From: Cellvibrionales bacterium UBA1963
Lineage (GTDB): Bacteria > Pseudomonadota > Gammaproteobacteria > Pseudomonadales > UBA7434
Direction of reading: 5' to 3'
Length of the DNA stretch: 13,142 bases
Assembly: GCA_002336035.1 (NCBI GenBank)
Contig: DDED01000119.1
Coordinates: 1 to 13,142 of the forward strand
Shown: one piece after another, positions 1 to 6,952 of the stretch
How the letters are laid out: each line of letters begins with the position of its first letter
Position numbering within the stretch: position 1 is the first letter of the stretch
Position numbers and translations under genes: made by a program
Notes under the pieces: model-generated
Database searches by the model: none
What the model saw: the letters and a program-made list of their open reading frames with translations, nothing else
What the model was told of the DNA's origin: nothing

Positions 1-118
1 TAAAGGTAAAGCTCGTCATGGCCACTGATGATGAGGCCATCACACAAGCCGTTAGCAGTACCGTGCATTTTTTCAAAGGCGAAGCCATTGCTCTAATAAG
101 ATTTTTGCTGACGTCCAT
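1..118 (-). CDS. N-terminus of an exported protein (partial, runs off left edge)
   Basis: Thirty-nine codons are visible on the minus strand, beginning at ATG 118-116 and open to the window edge. A GGAG Shine-Dalgarno lies 9 bases upstream of the ATG. The product starts MDVSKNLIRAMASPLKK, followed by a hydrophobic stretch ending SSSVAMTSF, so it looks like an export signal. Two cleavage modes are possible: signal peptidase I after SVA (about residue 33), or lipoprotein processing at LTAC with Cys25. A second in-frame ATG at codon 11 would give a shorter n-region but has a poorer ribosome site. It lies 89 bases downstream of the VPLPA-CTERM gene on the same strand, with no clear terminator between them, so the two may be co-transcribed. 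The mature domain is outside the window and no function can be given. Confidence 0.65.
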   Translation of the reverse strand, partial: MDVSKNLIRAMASPLKKCTVLLTACVMASSSVAMTSFTF

Positions 119-207
119 ATTCACGATCTCCAGGTAATAAATTTAGGGAATACTATTTAAATTTTTAGTGCTTCGGTGTTTGTCGCTCTCGACACTCAAG
201 GGTCTGT

Positions 208-813
208 TTATGAATATTTTTTAGAGATACCGAATAACCCACCCAAAGCTGACAACAGTAGCCATGCAGCCGAGGGCAACGGAACGGCAGTAATATCGCC
301 ATCACGAACAGCCCAAGCATAAGCGCTAAGGGTTTTATTACGGGAATTTTGATGGCCATTAGCCATTGAAAAACGCCAAGCTCTAGAGTTGCTCTGTTCC
401 TCTGCCAGCCAATAAAAGTTAGGTTGAATGTTAGAGAAATCGTTACTGTAATTTGCCGTATAAAATAATCCACTGGTCTCTGCAGGCGTTTCACTATAAT
501 CAGTGGCCGATCGACAAATCACACCAGGCGGACAGTTCTCAATAACACTTTCACCATTGACTACGTTATTCGATGGGGACTCACCAACCGACGGCAAACG
601 CCAATCGTTATAACCACCGTGTTCTAAATTATCGGCCCAACTCGAGGCATTGGCCCAGTTTGTGGCACTGCCAAGCGTATTAGCATCTTGTAACCACGTG
701 ATTTCTTGCGCTGAGTCATAGATCATGCCGTTACCCCGATCGACTAGGGCAGCGTTAGCATTCAGAAAAGTGCATAAAAGTAAAAGAAAAATGTTGGTGC
801 GGAATGTATTCAT
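208..813 (-). CDS. Secreted DUF1566-type protein with VPLPA-CTERM sorting signal
   Basis: The 201-aa product starts at ATG 813. A longer reading from TTG 861 puts 16 non-signal-like residues ahead of a classic signal peptide and is less likely. Residues 1-20 form the signal (hydrophobic FLLLLCTFL, cleavage near ANA/ALVD). The mature part opens with the pattern of DUF1566/Lcl C-terminal domains: RGNGMIYDSAQEITWLQDAN, a W-rich stretch, then GGYNDWRLPS, and it closes with YAWAVRDGD. A CPPGVIC motif could form a local disulfide. Residues 177-201 are VPLPSA, a hydrophobic segment and a basic KK tail, which is the VPLPA-CTERM variant of PEP-CTERM signals. By family knowledge such signals are read by an exosortase in the inner membrane, usually in bacteria that make exopolysaccharide. 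No exosortase gene is in the window. The role of the DUF1566 domain is unknown; surface or matrix association is inference. Confidence 0.88.
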   Translation of the reverse strand: MNTFRTNIFLLLLCTFLNANAALVDRGNGMIYDSAQEITWLQDANTLGSATNWANASSWADNLEHGGYNDWRLPSVGESPSNNVVNGESVIENCPPGVICRSATDYSETPAETSGLFYTANYSNDFSNIQPNFYWLAEEQSNSRAWRFSMANGHQNSRNKTLSAYAWAVRDGDITAVPLPSAAWLLLSALGGLFGISKKYS

Positions 814-1112
814 GGCTGTTGCAAATCCTTTTGCTGGCTCTACTTTAAAAGCGGGTTTCAAATGTATGTCATGTAAACGATGTCGATTACTGAGCGATGC
901 TGGCTCGAATACCGCTTAACAAGAGAATGATTGATTATCTTTGTTAATTTTTACTTTAATTTAAATTTCATTGACTAACTTGTAAACAAGAAAAGCACCT
1001 CACACGGGCTGAATAACAGGATTGGTATGCTCAACCTAACGGTTTTATTTTGATTTTTTTGAGATCAAACTGACTAAATTATTGTTTTTTAAAAAAATTT
1101 ATTTTTATATTA

Positions 1113-1132
1113 TTCCATAACAGTATATGGAA
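1113..1132. repeat. Interrupted inverted repeat, candidate operator
   Basis: TTCCATA and TATGGAA are exact reverse complements separated by six bases (ACAGTA). The surroundings are very AT-rich, so chance occurrence is possible. It has no T-tract and is not a terminator. Placement between divergent genes would suit a regulator site, but no known consensus is recognised. Confidence 0.35.
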
Positions 1133-1254
1133 AAATAATTTAATTCAAAAATAATATAACGTGAAGAAGATAAGAATAAAGTTAAACCGCATTTTTTAGC
1201 CAAAAGACAACTTTTCTGACCGTCTAGAGTGACCATAAAATTGATCTCAGACCG

Positions 1255-1290
1255 CTTAGATCTAAGGGAAAAACCCTCGAAATATTTCGA
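1255..1290. repeat. Three abutting inverted repeats upstream of the pgi promoter
   Basis: CTTAGATCTAAG at 1255-1266 is a perfect 12-base palindrome. It overlaps AGGG-AAAAA-CCCT (1265-1277), which can form a small hairpin. That overlaps TCGAAATATTTCGA (1277-1290), a perfect 14-base palindrome. The cluster ends about 50 bases upstream of the TATAAT box of the pgi promoter candidate, so an operator role is plausible but unproven. Confidence 0.5.
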
Positions 1291-1315
1291 AATCTATTTA
1301 AATCATAGCCTTATG

Positions 1316-1344
1316 GCATTTTTTTCGAATTTATGCGTTATAAT
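1316..1344 (+). promoter_or_regulatory. Candidate sigma-70 promoter for pgi
   Basis: A perfect TATAAT -10 element lies at 1339-1344, about 44 bases before the chosen pgi ATG. At the optimal 17-base spacing the -35 hexamer is GCATTT, a poor match, so an activator might be needed. This is inferred from the -10 box and position only. Confidence 0.45.
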
Positions 1345-1387
1345 GAACCTTCGCCCATCGAACCTTATTATCTGTGAAAACGATACC

Positions 1388-3028
1388 ATGACTGACGTTA
1401 ATGCCCCTCAACACGCTGCCCATTCTCTTGCACTTCAGCAATTATATAGTCATTACCAAGCAGTTAAGATCAATGATATCAATGACCTCAAATTTTCTCA
1501 TGGCAGCGTTGAAGAAAACGCCCGCTTATCTGCCGCAGGCTTAACCATTGACCTTTCGCGGGCTTTTATCAACCAAGAAATTCTTGATGAACTTATCTTA
1601 TTTGCAGAGACCATGGGGCTAAGTGATCAAATTCAAGCATTAATCGGCGGTGCTGAAGTCAATAATACGGAACAGCGTGCCGCACACCACACTGCGCTGA
1701 GATGCCCCCCAGCGAAGCAACATCGCGCAGAAGTCACTGCCACCCAACATAAAATTAAAGGCATCAGTGACCGTTTGCGATCAGGGCAATGGCGTGGCCA
1801 TGGGGGTTCTGTTATTACCGATATCATTAACATCGGTATTGGTGGGTCGGATCTGGGACCAAGAATGATCACGCATGCACTAAGCCATTTTGCAGACGGC
1901 CCAAACGTTCATTTTGTGGCTAATGTTGACCCGCGTGACCTAGAGACCACTTTACAAGTCTTAGCCCCATCGACGACCTTAATTATTATTTCTTCCAAAT
2001 CTTTCAGTACTACCGAAACACTTGAAAATGCATTGTCAGCTCGAAAGTGGCTCCTTACTGAGATGAACCAAGATGACTTATCCAACCATATTATTGCCGT
2101 TTCATCTAATAATGAGAAGGCCATTGAATTCGGTGTTAATGCTGAAAACGTTTTACCTATGTGGGACTGGGTTGGCGGTCGTTACTCACTCTGGTCAGCT
2201 ATTGGATTACCTATTGCTATTGCTACTGGCTACCAAAATTATAACGATCTGTTAGCTGGCGCACATGCTATGGATGAGCACTTTGCTAACAACTCTTTAA
2301 CAAACAACATCCCTGTCCTTCTGGGTTTATTGGAAATATGGTATATCAACTACTGCTCTGCTAACAGCATTGCTGTGCTGCCTTATAGCCATGAATTGCG
2401 TTTACTACCTGACTATCTTCAACAGCTAGTTATGGAAAGCAATGGGAAGCAAGTTAGCAAAGATGGTGAACCCGTAAAACATCGTACCTGCGCAACTATT
2501 TGGGGGAGCGCTGGCACTATCGGACAACATTCATTTCATCAATTATTGCATCAAGGAACTGAAAGCATCCCTGTTGATTTTATTTTACCACTCAAAAGTC
2601 ATTCACATGAAAAACACAAACAAGCGCATTTAGTCGCCAACTGCCTAGCTCAAAGTAAAGCACTCACTGAAGGTAAAAGTATTTCGATAGCCGAGCAAGA
2701 ATTATTAAATGCCGGAGTATCTAACGAAGAAGCACAGCGTTTAGCGAAGCATAAGGCCAGTCCAGGCAACAGAGCCAATACAATTATTGCCATGGATCAG
2801 TTGAACGCTAAAAATTTAGGTGCCCTTGTCGCCATGTATGAACACAAGGTATTCGTGCAAAGTATTATGTGGAATATTAATGCATTTGATCAATGGGGTG
2901 TAGAGCTGGGCAAGCAGTTGAGCACACCGATCTTGAATACCCTACAAAATGACAACTCAAAGGCAACAGCCGATACAGATAAAACGACCGCTTTTTGGTG
3001 TGAGCAATTTATCAATCAAAACAGTTGA
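1388..3028 (+). CDS. pgi: Glucose-6-phosphate isomerase
   Basis: This cytoplasmic enzyme interconverts glucose-6-phosphate and fructose-6-phosphate. The 546-aa product is close to the 549 aa of E. coli Pgi and collinear with it. Visible family motifs are IGIGGSDLGP (149-158), the phosphate-binding SSKSFSTTET (202-211), the PROSITE signature DWVGGRYSLWSAIG (260-273), MESNGK with catalytic Glu350, GQHSF with catalytic His381, and the C-terminal GVELGKQL signature with Lys509. The frame is open further upstream to a GTG at 1229, but those 53 residues have no counterpart in the family and would include the TATAAT promoter, so ATG 1388 is chosen; its ribosome site is weak. The gene converges on manB with a 13-base gap. 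Next to manC and manB it can supply fructose-6-P for GDP-mannose synthesis. Pgi also serves glycolysis and gluconeogenesis, so the link to polysaccharide is contextual. Confidence 0.96.
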   Translation: MTDVNAPQHAAHSLALQQLYSHYQAVKINDINDLKFSHGSVEENARLSAAGLTIDLSRAFINQEILDELILFAETMGLSDQIQALIGGAEVNNTEQRAAHHTALRCPPAKQHRAEVTATQHKIKGISDRLRSGQWRGHGGSVITDIINIGIGGSDLGPRMITHALSHFADGPNVHFVANVDPRDLETTLQVLAPSTTLIIISSKSFSTTETLENALSARKWLLTEMNQDDLSNHIIAVSSNNEKAIEFGVNAENVLPMWDWVGGRYSLWSAIGLPIAIATGYQNYNDLLAGAHAMDEHFANNSLTNNIPVLLGLLEIWYINYCSANSIAVLPYSHELRLLPDYLQQLVMESNGKQVSKDGEPVKHRTCATIWGSAGTIGQHSFHQLLHQGTESIPVDFILPLKSHSHEKHKQAHLVANCLAQSKALTEGKSISIAEQELLNAGVSNEEAQRLAKHKASPGNRANTIIAMDQLNAKNLGALVAMYEHKVFVQSIMWNINAFDQWGVELGKQLSTPILNTLQNDNSKATADTDKTTAFWCEQFINQNS

Positions 3029-3041
3029 AGCAAGGCTAACA

Positions 3042-4388
3042 CTAATTAATTTTAGCCAGCAACTCTTCTGTTTTCGCTTTCATTAAAGCTTTATCACCTC
3101 GCGATTCCACATTAAGACGAAGCAATGGCTCAGTGTTGGATTTACGGATATTAAAACGCCAGTTAGAAAAACTGACACTGACACCATCGGTATAGTCAAT
3201 ATCAATGGCCGACGGCCGGTAGTGATCAAGAATTAATGCAATGACCGCATCGGCATCAGAAACGGTACGGTTAATCTCTCCACTCACTGGATAATCACTT
3301 ATCATTTTACGGACTAAGCTCGACAAAGGCTGACCCTTCTTTGCGACTAGTTCAGCAATTAATAACCAAGGGATCATTCCGCTATCGCAGTAGGCAAAAT
3401 CGCGAAAATAGTGATGGGCACTCATTTCACCACCATAAATAGCGTCTTCTAATCGCATTCGCTCTTTAATAAACGCATGGCCGGTTTTACTCATAACAGG
3501 CTTACCACCTAATTTATTGACAACATCACAGGTATTCCAGATAAGCCGCGGATCATGCACCACAGCTTGACCCGATGTTTTTGTTAGAAAGGCCTCAGCT
3601 AACAAGCCAACAATGTAGTAACCCTCAATAAAGTTTCCCTTTTCATCAAAGAAAAAACATCGGTCAAAATCTCCATCCCAAGCAATTCCAAAGTCCGCAT
3701 TTGCCGCTAAAACAGCATCAACAGTCGGCTGTCGATTTTCAAGCAATAATGGATTGGGAATACCATTAGGGAAGTTGCCATTAGGCTGATTGAATATTTT
3801 ACTGAACTCAATCGGCAGCATCGGTTCTAGCGCATCGATGACCAATCCAGCGCCACCGTTTCCTGCATTACAAGCAATTTTCAACCCTGCTAAGGCATCA
3901 ACATCAATGTACGTTAACAAATGCTTTAAATAATCAGGCCTATTTTCTAAATGGCTAACCTTAACAACATGATTATCAGAGCGCGTAAAATCACCACTTT
4001 CGGCTAACGCCTTAATATCGCATAACCCAGAATCGCCGCTGATAGGCTGACTGCCACGCTTGACCAATTTCATACCGTTATAATCAATAGGATTATGACT
4101 AGCGGTTACAACAATACCGCCATCGACATCATTATTAAACGTAGCGAAATAAATCTCTTCCGTACCTGACATACCAATATCTAAAACTTCTGCACCCGCG
4201 TCATTGATTCCGCGAGCAACGGCTTCAGCTAATGCAGGACTGGTCAATCGAATGTCATGGCCAAGACAAATTCGTTTAGCATTTAAATACTGAGCGAAAG
4301 CTCTGCCTATTCGATAGGCAATATCCTCATTTAATTGATCAGGAACCCGACCACGAATATCGTAAGCTTTAAAGCAGTCGTAATTCAA
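3042..4388 (-). CDS. manB: Phosphomannomutase, CpsG/ManB type (TTG start)
   Basis: This enzyme converts mannose-6-phosphate to mannose-1-phosphate for GDP-mannose synthesis in the cytoplasm. The 448-aa product aligns along its length with E. coli CpsG (456 aa). It shows the alpha-D-phosphohexomutase set: KAYDIRG near the N-terminus, TASHNP with phosphoserine Ser97, the metal-binding loop DGDFDR (238-243), the sugar-recognition loop GEMSAHHYFRD (320-330) and the phosphate-binding KSNTEP (416-421). The start is a TTG at 4388-4386, preceded by AGAGGA at good spacing; no in-frame ATG is available that would give a family-length protein. It is the last gene of the minus-strand operon, 23 bases after galU. 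The loops match CpsG rather than the dual-specificity AlgC (which has GEMSGH), so phosphoglucomutase activity is not assured. The start codon is unusual but well supported. Confidence 0.95.
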   Translation of the reverse strand: MNYDCFKAYDIRGRVPDQLNEDIAYRIGRAFAQYLNAKRICLGHDIRLTSPALAEAVARGINDAGAEVLDIGMSGTEEIYFATFNNDVDGGIVVTASHNPIDYNGMKLVKRGSQPISGDSGLCDIKALAESGDFTRSDNHVVKVSHLENRPDYLKHLLTYIDVDALAGLKIACNAGNGGAGLVIDALEPMLPIEFSKIFNQPNGNFPNGIPNPLLLENRQPTVDAVLAANADFGIAWDGDFDRCFFFDEKGNFIEGYYIVGLLAEAFLTKTSGQAVVHDPRLIWNTCDVVNKLGGKPVMSKTGHAFIKERMRLEDAIYGGEMSAHHYFRDFAYCDSGMIPWLLIAELVAKKGQPLSSLVRKMISDYPVSGEINRTVSDADAVIALILDHYRPSAIDIDYTDGVSVSFSNWRFNIRKSNTEPLLRLNVESRGDKALMKAKTEELLAKIN

Positions 4389-4411
4389 AATTTTTAATCC
4401 TCTTCACAAAA

Positions 4412-5239
4412 CTAATTTTTATAAACATGCTCATAACAATAATTGGTAGCGTCGATAAACCCTTCAATACTGCCACAATCAAATCGCTTACCCTTAAATT
4501 TATACGCCATTACGCAACCTTTTTTTGCCTGCTGCATCAAAGCATCGGTGATTTGAACTTCGCCATTCTTTCCAGGTGGTGTTTCACGAATAATATCAAA
4601 AATATCTGGTGTTAATATATAGCGGCCAATAATCGCTAGGTTGCTTGGCGCATCTTCAGGCTTAGGTTTTTCTATCATATCAGTCACCCGAAACACGTCA
4701 TCTCGAATCATATCACCAGCGATAATGCCAAATTTTTCAACTTGATCGGTCGGCACTTCCTCAATGGCAATAATGGTGCACCTAAACTGTTTATACAGTT
4801 CGACCATTTGAGTCAAAACGCCGTCATGTTCCTGACCAAAACACAGGTCATCCGCTAGCACGACACCAAAAGGTTCGTCACCTATAAGCGTTTCACCTGT
4901 GAGTATCGCGTGGCCTAACCCCAGCATTTCACTTTGCCGTGTCGATGAAAATGTACCGCGGTCAATGACACTTCGAATATCGTTTAACAAGGCTTCTTTT
5001 CCGCTGCCTAATATCTCATTTTCTAGCTCATAATTGGTGTCAAAATAATCATTAATCGCTCGTTTATTTCTTCCAGTAACAAAGCCAACCTCAAACAGGC
5101 CAGCCTCTAAAGCTTCTTCGACACCGTAATGAACCAACGGCTTATTAACAATAGGCAGCATTTCTTTAGGCATGGCTTTAGTAGCAGGTAAGAAACGAGT
5201 TCCGTAACCTGCCACAGGAAATAAGCATTTTTTTATCAT
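4412..5239 (-). CDS. galU: UTP-glucose-1-phosphate uridylyltransferase
   Basis: GalU forms UDP-glucose and pyrophosphate from glucose-1-phosphate and UTP, supplying glucosyl units for surface polysaccharides. The 275-aa product strongly resembles the Pseudomonas-type GalU (about 279 aa). It starts MIKKCLFPVAGYGTRFLP, containing the nucleotide-binding motif GxGTRxLPxTK (11-21). It continues with VVLADDL (126-132), the sugar-binding EKPKPEDAPSNLAIIGRY region (190-207), GEVQITDAL (226-234) and FKGKRFDCG (248-256). ATG 5239 is chosen; a TTG four codons upstream is in frame but sits directly on the AGAGGG ribosome site. That site is about 12 bases from the ATG, rather long. It is the middle gene of the manC-galU-manB operon, with gaps of 71 bases upstream and 23 downstream. 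Confidence 0.96.
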   Translation of the reverse strand: MIKKCLFPVAGYGTRFLPATKAMPKEMLPIVNKPLVHYGVEEALEAGLFEVGFVTGRNKRAINDYFDTNYELENEILGSGKEALLNDIRSVIDRGTFSSTRQSEMLGLGHAILTGETLIGDEPFGVVLADDLCFGQEHDGVLTQMVELYKQFRCTIIAIEEVPTDQVEKFGIIAGDMIRDDVFRVTDMIEKPKPEDAPSNLAIIGRYILTPDIFDIIRETPPGKNGEVQITDALMQQAKKGCVMAYKFKGKRFDCGSIEGFIDATNYCYEHVYKN

Positions 5240-5310
5240 GATGAGAATCAACCCTCTACATATTCTTTATTAAAAGACAGCGCCTACAAATTAAAGCCGT
5301 TAATTATAGA

Positions 5311-6741
5311 CTACTCATGCCTGCCATAGTCATCTTCAAAGCGAACAATATCATCCTCACCTAAGTAAGCGCCAGACTGTATTTCAATTAATGTTAGCGG
5401 TATTGAACCGATATTTTCTAAACGGTGTTTTTGTCCAAGGGGGATGTACGTAGACTGATTTTCAATCAACACAAAAATCTCATCCCCACAGGTGACTTTC
5501 GCTTCGCCGGACACAACCACCCAGTGCTCCGCCCTATGGTGATGCATTTGAAGCGACAGTTTTTGACCTGAATGAACGATAATTCTTTTGACTTGAAAAC
5601 GCTCTCCATGGCAGATCGTTTCATAACTGCCCCACGGTCGAAACACTCGCTTATGTTTTGATGCCTCACTTCGACCACTTAATTTCAATGCTGAAACTAT
5701 TTTTTTTACGTCTTGAATTGCATCTTTGTTCGCGACTAAGACCGCATCACCAGTTTCAACAATAACTGTATTTGAAACCCCTAGAGTAGCCACTAAGCGA
5801 TGATCGCTCATCACCAAACTGTCGCAACTGTCTTGCATCATGACATCACCAACAGTCACGTTACCTTGCTCATCCTTATCGGATATGTCCCATATTGCTT
5901 GCCAAGAACCCACATCACTCCACTGTGCTGACAGAGGCACCATAGCACCTTTATTTGTATGCTCCATGACTGCATAGTCTATTGAGTCACTAGGACAAGC
6001 TGCAAAGTGCTTTTCATCAATACGAATAAAATCAAGGTCACGATAAGCGTTTACAAATGATTGTTTGCTTGCCTGATAAATCTCTGGGGCATAAATTTCT
6101 AGTTCAGCTAAAAATTGATCTGCACGAAACAAAAACATGCCGCTATTCCAACTGAATTTCTCATCAGCAATATAACTCTCCGCTGTTTTTTTATTTGGCT
6201 TTTCAACAAACCGTTTAATTGAAAATATCGCATCTTCAACATTTTTTATCGACAAAGGTTGGCCGCGCTCAATATAACCATAACCCGTTTCTGGTACATT
6301 AGGTACAATGCCAAAAGAGACTAAGTAGCCCTCTTCAGCGGCATGAGAAGCCTTACTAACAGCTTCTGAAAATGCCTTTTCATTTTTAATATTATGGTCG
6401 GCAGGCAAAACCAGTAACACCGCATCAGGATCGATTTCTAACGCTGAGAATGCTGCTATTGCTACGGCTGGCGCAGTGTTTCTCGCTACTGGTTCGAGTA
6501 CAATGCTTGAGGGTTTAACGTTCAACTGTTGAAATTGCTCAGCCACAAAAAAACGGTTTTCATGATTACAAATAGCCAGCGGAGCTGCGACTGCATCAAG
6601 ACTTTGTAATCGAAGCACCGTTGACTGCAACATTGAATGGCCGTTTGCCAAGAGATCAATAAACTGCTTTGGGTATGACGCTCTTGATAATGGCCATAAT
6701 CGACTGCCAGAACCACCGCACAATATGACAGGAAAGATCAT
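5311..6741 (-). CDS. manC: Bifunctional mannose-1-phosphate guanylyltransferase / mannose-6-phosphate isomerase
   Basis: This AlgA/CpsB/ManC-type enzyme makes GDP-mannose from mannose-1-phosphate and GTP, and its C-terminal domain interconverts fructose-6-P and mannose-6-P. The 476-aa length fits the bifunctional family. The N-terminal nucleotidyltransferase shows GGSGSRLWPLSR (9-20), LPADH (112-116) and the FVEKP signature (178-182). The C-terminal type II isomerase cupin shows RPWGSYE (368-374), the metal-binding stretch QMHHHRAEHWVVVSG (398-412), PLGQKHRLEN (435-443) and a GEDDIVRFEDDYGR tail typical of the family. ATG 6741 follows an AAGGGA ribosome site at 5-base spacing. It is the first gene of the operon and lies divergent from fabA. 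With ManB and Pgi it completes the glucose-6-P to GDP-mannose route. Equivalent names are algA, cpsB and xanB; which polymer uses the product is unknown. Confidence 0.95.
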   Translation of the reverse strand: MIFPVILCGGSGSRLWPLSRASYPKQFIDLLANGHSMLQSTVLRLQSLDAVAAPLAICNHENRFFVAEQFQQLNVKPSSIVLEPVARNTAPAVAIAAFSALEIDPDAVLLVLPADHNIKNEKAFSEAVSKASHAAEEGYLVSFGIVPNVPETGYGYIERGQPLSIKNVEDAIFSIKRFVEKPNKKTAESYIADEKFSWNSGMFLFRADQFLAELEIYAPEIYQASKQSFVNAYRDLDFIRIDEKHFAACPSDSIDYAVMEHTNKGAMVPLSAQWSDVGSWQAIWDISDKDEQGNVTVGDVMMQDSCDSLVMSDHRLVATLGVSNTVIVETGDAVLVANKDAIQDVKKIVSALKLSGRSEASKHKRVFRPWGSYETICHGERFQVKRIIVHSGQKLSLQMHHHRAEHWVVVSGEAKVTCGDEIFVLIENQSTYIPLGQKHRLENIGSIPLTLIEIQSGAYLGEDDIVRFEDDYGRHE

Positions 6742-6858
6742 AATTATCCCTTTATTTACACATTAAAATGAACGCTGAATAAGACATATTAAAATAATAT
6801 TCACGACGCTCTCTTACTAAGACACATAAAAACAAATTTAACGGTTGCTACTGGACTT

Positions 6859-6883
6859 AATCATTTTAATCGCTAAAATGATT
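6859..6883. repeat. 25-base inverted repeat upstream of fabA, candidate operator
   Basis: The arms AATCATTTTA (6859-6868) and TAAAATGATT (6874-6883) are perfect 10-base reverse complements around a 5-base centre (ATCGC). The repeat ends 23 bases before the candidate -35 box of fabA. Known fatty-acid regulators such as FabR, FadR and DesT bind palindromes near fabA or fabB type genes, but I do not recognise this sequence as any of their consensus sites. It is equally close enough to the divergent manC operon to act there. Confidence 0.55.
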
Positions 6884-6906
6884 CAGCAATAAATGGCTAA
6901 CCATGA

Positions 6907-6935
6907 TTATCATTCGCTTTTAATTACATTATAAC
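6907..6935 (+). promoter_or_regulatory. Candidate sigma-70 promoter for fabA
   Basis: TTATCA (-35, 6907-6912) and TATAAC (-10, 6930-6935) match the consensus at 4/6 and 5/6 positions with a 17-base spacer. The predicted RNA would start about 10 bases before the fabA ATG, giving a very short leader. Confidence 0.5.
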
Positions 6936-6952
6936 CTTATTGGGCTGTAAAA

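Larger units (their letters stand above)
814..1387. other. 574-base AT-rich intergenic region, divergent between VPLPA-CTERM gene and pgi
   Basis: No credible gene is seen here. The region is strongly AT-rich around 1040-1200. It holds an interrupted inverted repeat (TTCCATA 1113-1119 / TATGGAA 1126-1132), three abutting inverted repeats at 1255-1290, and a TATAAT box at 1339-1344 that probably serves pgi. A small repeat CTTGT-AA-ACAAG lies at 979-990. For the minus-strand gene only a modest ribosome site (AAGGA, 12 bases before ATG 813) is visible, and I see no convincing promoter for it. Confidence 0.6.
6742..6952. promoter_or_regulatory. Divergent intergenic region between manC and fabA
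   Basis: These 211 AT-rich bases must hold the start signals for both the manC operon and fabA. I see a reasonable fabA promoter at 6907-6935 and a clean inverted repeat at 6859-6883. For manC I find only the ribosome site and no convincing promoter. Confidence 0.55.

Noticed and set aside
181..194. TGTCG-CTCT-CGACA hairpin after the VPLPA-CTERM gene as a terminator
   Set aside because: A 5-bp stem with no T-run in the direction of transcription; not enough to call.
814..861. Upstream TTG start of the VPLPA-CTERM gene
   Set aside because: It would place 16 polar residues before the signal peptide; ATG 813 gives a normal signal sequence.
725..919. Plus-strand open frame opposite the VPLPA-CTERM gene start
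   Set aside because: Antisense to a well-supported gene, no recognisable domain and no good ribosome site.
1229..1387. 53-codon N-terminal extension of pgi from a GTG
   Set aside because: It has no counterpart in the Pgi family, contains the TATAAT promoter candidate, and the 546-aa form from ATG 1388 already matches the usual length.
814..1387. Sigma-54 promoter for the VPLPA-CTERM gene, as described for some PEP-CTERM genes
   Set aside because: I looked for the GG/GC -24/-12 pattern on the minus strand and saw no convincing match.
3034..3057. GGCTAA/TTAGCC inverted repeat at the pgi-manB junction as a bidirectional terminator
   Set aside because: The stem is only 6 bp with a 12-base AT-rich loop and no T-tract on either side.
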